Shown here piece by piece: positions 43,472 to 54,635 of a stretch of 64,000 nucleotides of DNA. A program made the translations under genes and the position numbers. The stretch is from Dactylorhiza incarnata (taxonomy: Eukaryota > Streptophyta > Magnoliopsida > Asparagales > Orchidaceae). Numbering within the stretch: position 1 is the first letter of the stretch; each line of letters begins with the position of its first letter. Under the pieces are notes generated by a model. That model saw nothing but the letters and a program-made list of their open reading frames with translations. It was not told the origin of the DNA and did no database searches. The stretch covers positions 7,440,001 through 7,504,000 of the forward strand of contig JAWHQI010000064.1 in assembly GCA_033032865.1 (NCBI GenBank). The letters are read 5' to 3'.

Positions 43472-44524
43472 TGTTGGAGTTTCTGAGGTGATCTCAAAGC
43501 AATCAACAGTTAGTCTTGCTGCCAACGCAATATGAGCCTATAGGGTCGCACATTAAAGCGTTTGGAGAAATTGGAGAAAGGATTGTGTTGGCCTTACTCA
43601 TATTGGATATGAGTGGAGGACCAATCCTGTGACTGCTTGGAATTAAGATGAGAATGTCTCAACGGGAAATCGTTTAAAACGGTTTAAACGAATGGATTCA
43701 TTCATGATAAATTCGGCTAAAGGGTTTAACCGAATTATGTCAAATTCGGCTAATGTGATTAACCGAATTATGTTGATTCGACTAATAAAATTCGGCTAAT
43801 ATGATTAACCGAATTTATTACAGATTTGACTAAAGGGTTTAGCCGAATCCGGTCAGTTCGACGAAATGGTTTCGCCGAATTTATATAGCCGAATGATTAG
43901 TCGAATTCGGCGAATGTCATTAGTCGAATTCGGCGAATATCATTAGTCGAATTCGGCGAATGTAAATCTGGACAGATTTTCTGTTTTTCCCTCTGGTCTG
44001 CGGATAGCCGGTTTTAAGCCTTGCTTATAAAAGGAACGTGTTTAGGGCTTCGAATAAGACGTTTTTTGCTTCGATCCTTTTCGCGAGAGAACAGATGACG
44101 GAAGTGTTTCGGTTGTTCTCGTTCCGTCCGCCGATCGTCGTTCCGCCGCCGCTAGTCGCCGCCGCCGGTCGCCGCCTCCTCTGGATCGGACCTAGCAGTC
44201 CGTGAGGACGTTGGGAGCTTCCTTCTTCGACCTAGTTCTTGTGCGACAAGAAGCTAGGGTTCTTCATCGCTTGTGTGGACTTCTGTAGAGGGATCGATCT
44301 ATTTCGATCCTTGAAGAACTCAAAGGCAGATTTCTGATTTCATCTTGGAGCACCTTGGTTGAGTATTGACTCAATCCCGCAAAGGTATATTGTATTTACT
44401 TTGTTTTTCTCTTGAATCATGAAAACAGCAAGATCCGTTGATCTCTTTTGGGGTTGTTCTTGTTCATTTCCGCCGCGCATATTTGATATGTCATCCCTTA
44501 TGAAGGGGTATAGAAAACCCAACA
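43472..44524 (+). repeat. 5' LTR of copia element
   Basis: 1053 bp. The U3 (43680-43970) is a series of AATTCGGCTAA and TTAACCGAATT words, which pair with one mismatch. CTGCGGATAG (43998-44007) precedes TATAAAA (44026-44032). Confidence 0.95.
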
Positions 44525-44525
44525 G

Positions 44526-44537
44526 TGGTATCAGAGC
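44526..44537 (+). other. Primer binding site, initiator tRNA-Met
   Basis: TGGTATCAGAGC, a perfect match, 1 bp after the LTR. Confidence 0.92.
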
Positions 44538-45707
44538 GAGGTTGCGGTCAAGTGCGTGTAAATTGGGACATTTAGAAGCGTTCTAAAAGCCCTAATTTCT
44601 TCTTGGAATATCACATTTGATGTGATTTTGTGTGGTTTCTGGTGGTGGGATTTCAAAAATTTGGTCGGGGCTCTGCCCCGCACCCCGCACAGGGCTCTGC
44701 CCCTTGACCCCGCTCGTTGATCGGTCAGCGAGACCACCGCCAGGGGCGCTGCCCCTTGGACCCCGTTAGGGGCTCTGCCCCTAAGACCCCGCCAGGGGTG
44801 CGGCCCCTTGGAACCCCGCCAGGAATGCATGTGATTGCGTTGCGATTTTCATGTTTCAGAGGTTGTTTCTCCTCTGCAGTAACCGTCCCTCAAAATGGTT
44901 TGTGAAACCAAATGTTTAGATTATTGAATCTGACATGAGAGACGAGCTTGTCTACTGCACTTGTGGAGTTGTTGTTCATATGTCCAATGCATGTAAATCT
45001 GGAGATTTAGAAGTGTTCTAATTGCTCAGATTTAGCCCTGTTTTGTCAAAGTGTTGATAGACTGTTTTTGTGCACATCTGGGATGTATCTGGAATGTGAA
45101 TGTTGTAATTTTATTTTCTGATTGTGCACTGTGATTAAATGTTAATCACGATGAAATGTTCATCACTTGAAAAATAAAATCCCTTATTCCATATTAAGTA
45201 AATAGATGCCTTCCGATGGATGACACTCTTCCTGCCTCGATCGATGAAGTGTGGGCATGCCAAAGCAAGGTGCATTAATCTATCTTGGTAAGGGTGAGAG
45301 CGGATAATTGTGATATCCCACTGTCGACATCAGGTCAAACTTAACTAGGTGACCTCAAAGGTTGAGTGCCTAGAGGCATAGGGTTGGCATGCTCCATATG
45401 ATGGATGCGAATAAAGAGTTATTCACCAACCATACAAGAGTTGCATAGTGATGCAATTGACAAGTGTTGTCTACCTAAATAACCGCATTATGAGAGGAAC
45501 GCCAAAGCGGACTCGTGGTGTTGGTGAAATACGGATCTTGTCCACTAAGAGAGTAGCTCGCATTAACTCTCTGAATCGATATCAAGGGTTATTGATTTGA
45601 TTAAAATAGTGGGAGCTCTTTAATAAAAGTCCTTATTAAAATATATAAAATGTATTTTGAAATATAGTGCTAAAATTTCACTTTGCAAAATTCCTTGTAG
45701 AATATCC
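44538..45707 (+). other. Long 5' leader of copia element
   Basis: 1.17 kb without an ORF. 44666-44822 is a GC-rich array of GGGGCTCTGCCCC-type stem-loops. The rest is AT-rich, with many short ATG starts that would hinder scanning. Confidence 0.7.
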
Positions 45708-46499
45708 ATGGCAAGTGGATCTCACTCCGCCTTGTCCCTGAGAGCGATCCTTGAGAAGGATAAGCTAAATGGGACAAATTTCCTAGACTGGTATAGAAAC
45801 CTGAGAATTGTTCTCAGGCAAGAGCGCAAGCTCTATGTCTTGGAAGAAGATCCCCCTGAAGAGCCAGCCTCTAATGCACCACGTGCAGATAAAGATACTT
45901 ATAAGAAGTATGGAGATGACTCCTTGGATGTTGAATGCCTTATGCTCGCGACTATGAACTCTGAGCTTCAGAAGCAACATGAGAACATGAGTTGTTATGA
46001 GATGGTTGAGCACCTGAAGAAAATGTTTCAAGGGCAAGCTCGCCAAGAGAGGTTCGATATATCCAGGGCGTTATTTTAGTGTAAGATGGGAGCTTGAGAC
46101 CCAGTAGGAACTCACGTACTCAAGATGATTGGGTATATAGAGAGCCTTGAAAGACTAGGGTTTCCTTTGAGCCAAGAGTTGGCCACTGATCTTATCCTGC
46201 AATCGTTGCCGGACAGTTATGAGCAGTTTGTCTTAAATTACAATATGAATGAAATTGACAAGACACTGCCCGAGCTCCTAGGCATGTTGAGAACTGACGA
46301 GTTCAACATGAAGAAGACCAAGCCTGCTAGCCCCATACTGATGGTGCATAAAGGCAAGGGCAAGGTCAAGGGAACCAAGAAGACTAAGGTAGGACCTAAG
46401 TCACATCTTGATCCCAAGTCTTCAACACTGAAAAAGAAAGGATTGGCTATGGAAGGGAAGTGCCACCATTGTGGTAAGGCAGGGCACTGGAGGAGGAAC
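45708..46499 (+). pseudogene. gag of copia element, interrupted
   Basis: The start is MASGSHSALSLRAIL at 45708. It has the copia gag pattern (FLDWYRNLRIVLRQERKLYVLEE) and an NMNEIDKTLPELLGML segment. In-frame stops occur at 46077-46079 and near 46095. The knuckle CHHCGKAGHWRRNC is intact, and the insertion at 46500 follows directly after its last Asn codon. The frame continues after 54279. Confidence 0.85.
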
Positions 46500-47368
46500 T
46501 GTTGGGTTTTTCTAGAACCATACATCATATGTAGGCGCAGCGGAAATAAACAGAATAACCCAAAAGAATTTGGATCGGGCCATGAATATTGAATCAAGAA
46601 GTTAACAAAATTGCTAGGTATGAAAATTACCTTTGCGGAGTTGGATCAAATCCAACATAGATGCTCCAAGAAGATAAGTCCCGTCGTCGGCTGTCCGAGT
46701 CCTCACGTAGAATAATTTCTACGTCTCTACAGCAGTCCACACGAGCCGGGAGAAGAAGACTACACCTTGCGCTTCCACGGATTGCTAGATCCGCTTCAGG
46801 AAGAACAACACCAGCGACAATCGTCGGAGAGGAGGTCGGCGAAGGCGAACGGGCGGCGGAACTCTTCCGTCGGCTAGGGCGAGAGGCGGAACTCTTGCGT
46901 CGGCTGGATTCCATCGTAAGTTGTGAGAACCCTAAAAGAAGATCTATTTATACCCAAAGCATAAACAGGCTTCTAGAAGAATCGCTATCCGCAGACCACA
47001 CAGCAGAATTGGGGTTTCTGTTACAATTCGTCGGGATTCCACGAAATAGCATTTGTCGAGTTTTCATGGGACAATTTGACGAATTCCGACGAATCACATA
47101 CGACGAATCCCGACAAATCATATCGGTGAAAACCCGACGAATTCTATCCGTGTAAACCCGACGAATTCTATCCGTGTAAACCCGACGAATTCAGACAGCA
47201 ACATTTGCTGGACCTCCCCCATTCTATATGGTGATTGGTAACCTTTACCAACACAGTCAATCTTCCATCTTCTCCATATGCTCTCATGTGCGACCCTGCA
47301 AGCTCATATCGCGTTGGCTGTGAGACTACATGTTTGACCACTTCTAGATCATAATGGTAACTCCAACA
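46500..47368 (-). repeat. 3' LTR of the antisense copia
   Basis: 869 bp, containing repeated CCCGACGAATTC words (47090-47190). On the minus strand CTGCGGATAG (46994-46985) lies upstream of TATAAATA (46952-46945). Confidence 0.94.
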
Positions 47369-48340
47369 GTCTCCCACTTGATCTTGAAAGTATCAAACAA
47401 AAACCTCACAAACAATGAGCGGCATCTAGCAATGCATCATTGCTCCCCAAGCAATAAGAGTTCATAACTCATTAGCCTTTATGACCAATGTTCCAGCGTT
47501 GTCTTTGTCCCTTTGTCCCTTACATCCGGAAAGAACTAGAGGCATGGACCGTGTCACCCTCTTAATAGCTCAATCCAAATTTCTTGATCTAGAACGGACT
47601 TCCAGAGAATGGTAAGCTCAATATCACATATTGACTCAACCAAGCATGGCCATGCATTTCTCAGTCCAATTCCATCAAGGGGCCCATGGATGCAACTCCT
47701 GTTATATAGGAGGACAAATCCCATATCTGCTCACACCCAAACACCCAAATGATTCGTAACGTACCCAACGACCACCCTTATCATCAACCTTCTTCAAGGA
47801 AGACTTTAGATGACATCAAAGCACGCTCTTCCTCACTCGATGAATGTTGTGACTTCAGGTCAAAGGACCACAACACCATTGTCAAATGAGACCTACTTGT
47901 GACACTTTTAAGTAACAATCCACAAAGTAGTCTCAGGTTGGGTCTGTCCAGTACAACTTGTTCACTAACAAGTACCCACGTGATGACTTGATATCACAAT
48001 ATCATGACCTATGAGAACCGGTCATCAGTCAACACACATGCTAGTCTTAATGTATCATCATCACCCTTAGCTTCTACGATGATACCTCGACCAGGGACCT
48101 TTTAAGAATGAAGCTTCGAAATCATAGGCTCTCACATTCAAGTCACGTACTTGATGTCCTATGGAAGCGAACATTCTAAGGGTATTTATCACAAATTTTA
48201 TTCTATCATATAGGAACAGTATATCATAATAAAAGAACTTGCCATTAATTGTAAAAAGAAATAATTGGTACACTATTCATCATATGAATAATAAACAGCC
48301 AACAGAATATATATTTTACATGCAACCCACAAGACTCCCA
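47369..48340 (-). other. 3' untranslated region of the antisense copia
   Basis: It matches 57428-58400 of the host element in reverse. The purine tract TCAAGTGGGAGA (minus) lies beside the LTR. A 68-codon stretch at 48273-48067 is identical in translation to 57499-57705. Confidence 0.7.
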
Positions 48341-49054
48341 CTAGAGTTGATCACTCAGGTATCGTATACCCATTGATCTAGTATGACCATCATGCTTTCT
48401 CTGCGCGAGAGGCTTTGTCAGTGGATCTGCAATATTCTCCTTAGTCGGCACTCTGCAAATGTTCACATCTCCTCGTTCGACAATCTCACGAATAAGATGG
48501 AACCGCCGAAGTATGTTCTTGGAGCGCAGATGAGATCTAGGTTCCTTAGATTGTGCAATTGCACCATTGATATACTCAGCCTCAGTTGTAGAATCAGCAA
48601 CTGTCTCTTGCTTGGAACTCTTCCAGCTCACAGCTCCTCCATTCAGGCAAAACACAAACCCTGACTGAGACTTCGAATCATCCCTATCAGTTTGGAAGTT
48701 GGCATCTGTGTAACCACTTACAACGAGCTCTTCCTTTCCACCATATACCAAGAATACATCCTTAGTCCTTCTCAAGTACTTCAGGATATTCTTTACGGCT
48801 ATCCAGTGACATTCACCGGGATCAGACTGATACCTGCTAGTCATGCTCAAAGCAAAAGAGACATCGGGTCGAGTACATAACATTGAATACATGATTGACT
48901 CAATTGTCGAAGCATATGGAATCAACTTCATGCGGTCCTTATCTTCACAAGATTTTGGACACTGGTCCTTAGAGAGATTTACACCGTGAGACATGGGCAA
49001 AAATCCTTTCTTGGACTCAAGCATGTTGAACCGCTTCAACACCTTCTCAATTTA
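48341..49054 (-). pseudogene. RNase H of the antisense copia, with in-frame deletion
   Basis: The ORF from 49042 encodes FNMLESKKGFLPMSHG through SGYTDANFQTDRDDSKS and STTEAEYI, then jumps to NGAIAQSKEP. About 105 bp present in the host element (from AAENTAKE to LYCDN) are missing, including the LYCDN motif that holds a catalytic Asp. A TAA at 49052-49054 separates it from RT. Confidence 0.85.
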
Positions 49055-49486
49055 CGTACTCTGGGTCAAACCCAGCAACTTATTCGATCTATCTCTATAG
49101 ATCTTAATACCGAGTATGTAAGTCACTTCACCCAAGTCCTTCATAGAAAAGCAGTTTCCTAGGTTGTTCTTAACAACTTTCAGGGTAGGTATGTCATTCC
49201 CGATCAACAGTATGTCATCTACATACAATATCAGGAAGACAACAATGCTCTCACTGATTCGCTTGTAAACACACGGTTCATCCTCATTCTTGACAAAACC
49301 AAACTCTTTGATCTTCTCATCAAAACGAAGATTCCAACTTCTAGAGGCCTGTTTCAATCCATAGATGGACCTGTTCAGCTTGCATATTTTAGTGGCTTCA
49401 TTTGGGGATACAAAACCCTCGGGTTGTGTCATGTACACTTCCTCAAGGAGATTTCCATTTAGGAAAGCCGTTTTGACATCCATCTA
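49052..49486 (-). pseudogene. RT catalytic part of the antisense copia
   Basis: It follows a TAG at 49484-49486 that replaces the Gln of the conserved IWQMDVKTAFLNG. The active site YVDD is intact (LILYVDDILLIGND). QPEGFVSPNE and YGLKQASRSWN are conserved RT motifs. Confidence 0.88.
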
Positions 49487-51877
49487 CCAGATCTCGTAGT
49501 CATAATACGCAGCAATAGCAAGCAATATCCTAATGGACTTTACCATGGCAACAGGGGAAAAGATCTCATCATAGTCAACACCATGAGTTTGCTTGAAACC
49601 CTTAGCCACCAGTCTCCCTTTGAATGTCTGTACATTCCCATCCATGTCGGTCTTCTTCTTGAAGACCCACTTGCACCCTATGGGTCGTACCCCTTCAGGT
49701 GGTTCCACCAAGTTCCAAACTTGGTTTGTATACATGAAGTCCATTTCGGATTTCATAGCCTCAAGCCATTTGTCGGAGTCCGATCCATTCATAGCCTCTT
49801 GGTAGGTGGCTGGTTCATCATCAAGATCCATAAGCAACACATTACCTATTTGGGACACGAGAAATCCATATCTCTCAGGCTCAAATCTTGGTCTACCAGA
49901 TCTACGTAGGACTTGTGTCTCTTGAGCAGGTTCTCTAGCTACAACATCTCGTAGTCCTGGCTCAGAATCCAATTCTGGTTCATTCACTACTTGTGGTTCT
50001 TGAACTTCTTCGAGTTCTACCTTTTGCGTCTTTCTTGACAAGAACTCTTTCTCCAAGAAGACACCCGTCCTTGTGACAAACACTTTGCCCTCAGACGGTA
50101 GGTAAAAGTTATATCCTTTCATTTCCTTAGGATATCCCACCAGATAACACTTATCTGATTTGGGTTCCAGCTTGTCAGGCATTTGACGTCGTACGTATGC
50201 CTCACAGCCCCAAATTTTAATGAATGACATACTGGGATGCTTCCCAGTCCATATTTCATATGGTGTCTTTAGAACCATTTTCGTAGGAGCGCGATTCAGT
50301 GTCATTGCAGCAGTCTCTAAAGCAAAACCCCAAAAGGAAACAGGCAAGTCTGCATGACTCGTCATCGACCGTACCATGTCTAACAGAGTACGATTTCTCC
50401 TCTCAGACACACCATTATGCTGTGGTGTCCTAGGTGGAGTGAGCTGTGATACAATACCACACTCTTTCAGATGATCACGGAACTCATGACTCAGGTATTC
50501 GCCACCTCGATCAGATCGGAGTGCTTTAACCTTTTTACCCAATTGGTTCTCCACTTCATTCTTAAACTCTTTGAACTTTTCAAAAAATTCGGATTTGCAC
50601 TTCATAAGATACACATATCCGTATCTACTGAAATCATCAGTAAATGTAACGAAGTAGAAATACCCACCTCTAGCCATAGAACTCATGGGTCCGCATACAT
50701 CACTATGTACTATACCCAAAAGATCCTCAGCCCTCTCAGTATAACCAGTGAAAGGGGCTTTAGTCATCTTGCCTAACAAACAAGACTCGCATCGCTCAAA
50801 TGATTCATAATCAAATGAGTCCAATAGTCCATCTTTATGGAGCTTGCATATGCGCTTCTCGTTTATATGGCCCAAACGACAATGCCAGAGATATGTAGGA
50901 TTTGAGTCATTTGTTCTTAGTCTTTTATTATTATTTACATTATCGATCGGATGGTCCAGGTTCAAAACATAAAGACCATTAAACAATTGAGCTACAGCAT
51001 AACAAACATCATTCTTAAATATAGAACAACAATTGTTCTTAATTATAAAAGAAAATCCAATCATGTCTAAGCATGAAATGGATATAATGTTTCTAGTTAT
51101 GGCCGGAACAAAATAACAATTATTAAGTTCTATTACAAGCCCACTGGGCAAAGAAAGACGGTAAACCCTTACGGCTACAGCAGCAACTCTTGCTCCATTG
51201 CCGACGCGCAGGTCCACCTCTCCATTACTCAGCAATCTCCTCCTTCCCAGTTCCTGCACATTTGTACAAATGTGAGAACCACATCCAGTATCTAATACCC
51301 AAGATGAAGGAGCAGAAAGGTTTATCTCTATGACGTAAATATTTGAAGCGGAGGTCATACCTCTCTTCATTTTCTGCAGACCCTCAATGTACGAAGGACA
51401 ATTCCTCCTCCAATGACCAGCGTTGCCACAGTGGTGGCATTTCCCTTCCTTCACGGTGCTCTTCCTTTTCAGCGCAGAAGATTTGGGCTCAAGATGCGAC
51501 TTAGGTCCCACCTTTGTCTTCTTGAAGCCCTTGGCCTTACCCTTGCCTTTATGTAACATCAATATGGGACTAGCAGGCTTAGCCTTCTTCATGTTTATCT
51601 TGGCAGTTCGCAACATGCCTAGGAGCTTGGGCAGTGTCTTGTCTATTTCATTCATGTTGTAGTTCAAGACGAACTGCTCATAACTATCCGGCAACGATTG
51701 CAGGATAAGATCTGTGGCCAACTCTTGACCCAGAGGAAAACCCAGTCTCTCCAGGTTCTCTATATACCCAATCATCTTGAGTACGTGAGTACCAACCGAG
51801 TCTCGAGCTCCCATTTTGCACTGAAATAAGGCCTTCGTGACATCGAACCTCTCTTGATGAGCTTGCCCTTGAAACAT
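49484..51877 (-). pseudogene. gag C-terminus, protease, integrase and RT N-terminus of the antisense copia
   Basis: 797 open codons. The knuckle CHHCGNAGHWRRNC is followed by the protease active site (WVLDTGCGSHIC). The integrase zinc finger is complete (HCRLGHINEKR with CESCLLGKM). The triad is Asp in VHSDVCGP, Asp in RSDRGGEY, Glu in HNGVSERRNR. A hinge rich in Glu/Pro (EEVQEPQVVNEPELDSE) leads to RT (WLEAMKSEMDFMYTNQVWNLV, CKWVFKKKTDMDG, VAKGFKQTHGVDY). Apart from the terminal nonsense codon this part appears sound, which makes the element a good reference for the family. Confidence 0.92.
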
Positions 51878-51882
51878 TTTCT

Positions 51883-52191
51883 TTAGGTGCTCGTCAATCT
51901 CCTTGCACCCATGTTCTCGTGTTGCTTCTGAAGCTCAGAGTTCATGGTGGCAAGCATAAGGCACTCGACGTCTAAGGCGTCATCGGTATACTTCTTATAA
52001 GCATCCTTATCAACACGGGACGAGTTCCCGGTCGGCACCTCGGGGGCTTCTTCTTCCAAGACGTAGAGCTTTCGCTCTTGCCTGAGAATAATTCTCAGGT
52101 TCCTATACCAGTCCATGTAATTCATCCCACTAAGCTTGTCCTTCTCAAGGATAGCTCTTAGGGACAAGGTGGAATGTGAACCACTTGCCAT
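51883..52191 (-). pseudogene. gag N-terminus of the antisense copia
   Basis: The start is MASGSHSTLSLRAIL at 52191. It is open to about 51900 (LQKQHENMGA), where a one-base shift separates it from the following frame at 51877. Confidence 0.85.
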
Positions 52192-53392
52192 GGAATTCTA
52201 CAAGAATTCATGCAGAATTTAATCAGTACCAAAATTTCAAAATACAATTTATTTTAATTTGGACTTCAATTAAATACTCCCACTATTTTATTCAAATTGA
52301 TAGCCCTCACTATCAATTCGGAGAGTCCATGCGAGCTACTCTCTTAGTGGACAAGATCCGTATTTCACCAACACCACGAGTCCGCTTTGGCGTTCCTCTC
52401 ATAATGCGGTTATTTAGGTAGGCAACGCTTGCCAATTGCATCCTCATGCAACTCTTGTATGGCTGGTGAATAACTCCTTATTCGCATCCATCATATGTTG
52501 CATGCCAACCCTATGCCTCTAGGCACTCAACCTTTGAGGTCACCTAGTTAAGTTAGACCAGATGTCGACAGTGGGATATCACAATTATCCGCTCGCACCC
52601 TTACCAAGATAGATTAATGCACCTTGCTTTGGTAAACCCACACTTCATCGATCGAGGCAGGAAGAGTGTCATCCATCAGAAGGCATCCGAACACTTAATA
52701 TTTGATGAAGGGATTTTAATTTTTAATAATAGGTTAACACTTAACCATGATCAACATTTGATCAAAGTGCACATCCACAGAAAAACAAGCTTTCTAAAAT
52801 CCACATGCATCCATTATGTGCACAACATAAGACTATCAACCTTTGATAGACGAAAGGGCTAAATCTGGACATTTAGAACTCTTCCAAATCTTCAGATTTA
52901 CATGCATTGGACAAAGGCAAAGACAACTCGACTTAAAGCACTATACAAGCTCGTCTCTCATTGTTGGATTCAAAATTCAAAACAATACAAGGGTTCATTA
53001 ACCACTTGAGGGACGGTTACTGCTAAGGAGACAACAATTTCTAACAATTAGAAATTACCACAAAATCCCAGACGTTCCTGGCGGGGTTCCAAGGGGCCGC
53101 GCCCCTGGCGGGGTCTTAGGGGCAGAGCCCCTAACGGGGTCCAAGGGGCAGCGCCCCTGGCGGTGGTCTCGCTGACCGATCAGCGAGCGGGGTCAAGGGG
53201 CAGAGCCCTTGCGGGGTGCGGGGCAGAGGCCCGACCAAATTTTTGAAATCCCACCACCAGAAACCACACAAAATCACATCAAATGTGATATTCCAAGAAT
53301 AAATCTTGACATTTAGAACGCTTCCAAATACCTAGATTTGCACGTACTGGAATAGCCTAACTTCTGAAACAACATTCATGACCGGAAACCTG
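52192..53392 (-). other. 5' leader of the antisense copia
   Basis: 1.2 kb without an ORF. A GC-rich stem-loop array at 53078-53235 is the counterpart of 44666-44822. Confidence 0.75.
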
Positions 53393-53404
53393 GCTCTGAT
53401 ACCA
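53393..53404 (-). other. Primer binding site, initiator tRNA-Met
   Basis: The minus strand reads TGGTATCAGAGC, a perfect match, 1 bp from the LTR. Confidence 0.92.
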
Positions 53405-53405
53405 C

Positions 53406-54274
53406 TGTTGGGTTTTTCTAGAACCATACATCATATGTAGGCGCAGCGGAAATAAACAGAATAACCCAAAAGAATTTGGATCGGGCCATGAATATTGAAT
53501 CAAGAAGTTAACAAAATTGCTAGGTATGAAAATTACCTTTGCGGAGTTGGATCAAATCCAACCTAGATGCTCCAAGAAGATAAGTCCCGTCGTCGGCTGT
53601 CCGAGTCCTCACGTAGAATAATGTCTACGTCTCTACAACAGTGCACACGAGCCGGGAGAAGAAGACTACACCTTGCGCTTCCACGGATTGCTAGATCCGC
53701 TTCAGGAAAAACAACACCGGCGACAATCTTCGGAGAGGAGGTCGGCGGAGGCGAACGGGCGGCGGAACTCTTCCATCGGCTAGGGCGAGAGGCGGAACTC
53801 TTCCGTCGGCTGGATTCCTTCGTAAGTTGTGAGAACCCTAAAAGAAGATCTATTTATACCCAAAGCATAAACAGGCTTCTAGAAGAATTGCTATCTGCAG
53901 ACCACACAGTAGAATTGGGGTTTCTGTTACAATTCGTCGGGATTCCACGGAACAGCATTCGTCGAGTTTTCACGGGACAATTCGACGAATTCCGACGAAT
54001 CACATACGATGAATCCCGACGAATCATATTCGTGAAAACCCGACGAATTCTATCTGTGTAAACCCGACGAATTCTATCCGTGTAAACCCGACGAATTCAG
54101 ACAGCAACATTTGCTGGACCTCCCCCATTCTATATGGTGATTGGTAACCTTTACCAACGCAGTCAATCTTCCATCTTCTCTACATGCTCTTATGTGCGAC
54201 CCTGCAGGCTCATATCGCGTTGGCAGTGAGACTACATGTTTGACCACTTCTAGATCATAATGGTAACTCCAACA
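53406..54274 (-). repeat. 5' LTR of the antisense copia
   Basis: 869 bp. The promoter motif reads CTGCAGATAG here (53900-53891, minus), one base from the other LTR; TATAAATA is at 53858-53851. Confidence 0.94.
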
Positions 54275-54279
54275 GGAAC

Positions 54280-54635
54280 TGTCCTCAGTATCTAGAAGAT
54301 CTGCAGAAGAAGAAGGGAAGTATGACTTCCACTTTAGGTATTTCGTTATAGAAATAAACCTTTCTGCTCCTTCATCCTGGGTATTGGATACCGGATGTAG
54401 TTCTCACATTTGTATAAATGTGCAGGAACTGAGAAGGAGAAGAATGCTGGGTAAAAGGGAGGTAGACCTGCGCGTCGGGAATGGAGCAAGAGTTGCTGCC
54501 GTCGTCGTTGGTGTTTACTATCTTTCTTTGCCCACAGGGCTTGTAATAGAACTTGATAATTGTTATTATGTTCCGTCCATAACTAGAAACATTATTTCTA
54601 TTTCATGTTTGGACATGATTGTTTTTCTTTCGTAA
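54280..54635 (+). pseudogene. gag-protease junction of the host copia element
   Basis: It resumes after the insertion with PQYLEDLQKKKG. A shift near 54345 leads to the protease WVLDTGCSSHICINVQEL (active site DTGC). A one-base loss near 54620 again breaks the frame into 54605-57427. Confidence 0.85.

Larger units (their letters stand above)
46500..54274 (-). mobile_element. Sibling Ty1/copia element, inserted antisense
   Basis: Both LTRs are 869 bp (46500-47368 and 53406-54274), with about 30 differences counted by eye (3-4%). The duplication is GGAAC (46495-46499 and 54275-54279). The primer site (53404-53393) and polypurine tract (47381-47370) face the minus direction. The polyprotein is very close to that of the host element, but the U3 is largely different. 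One frameshift, two nonsense codons and one in-frame RNase H deletion disable it. Confidence 0.95.

Noticed and set aside
44666..44822. Organelle-derived GC-rich palindromic repeats
   Set aside because: The array occurs at the same position in the leader of both copia siblings, so it belongs to the elements.
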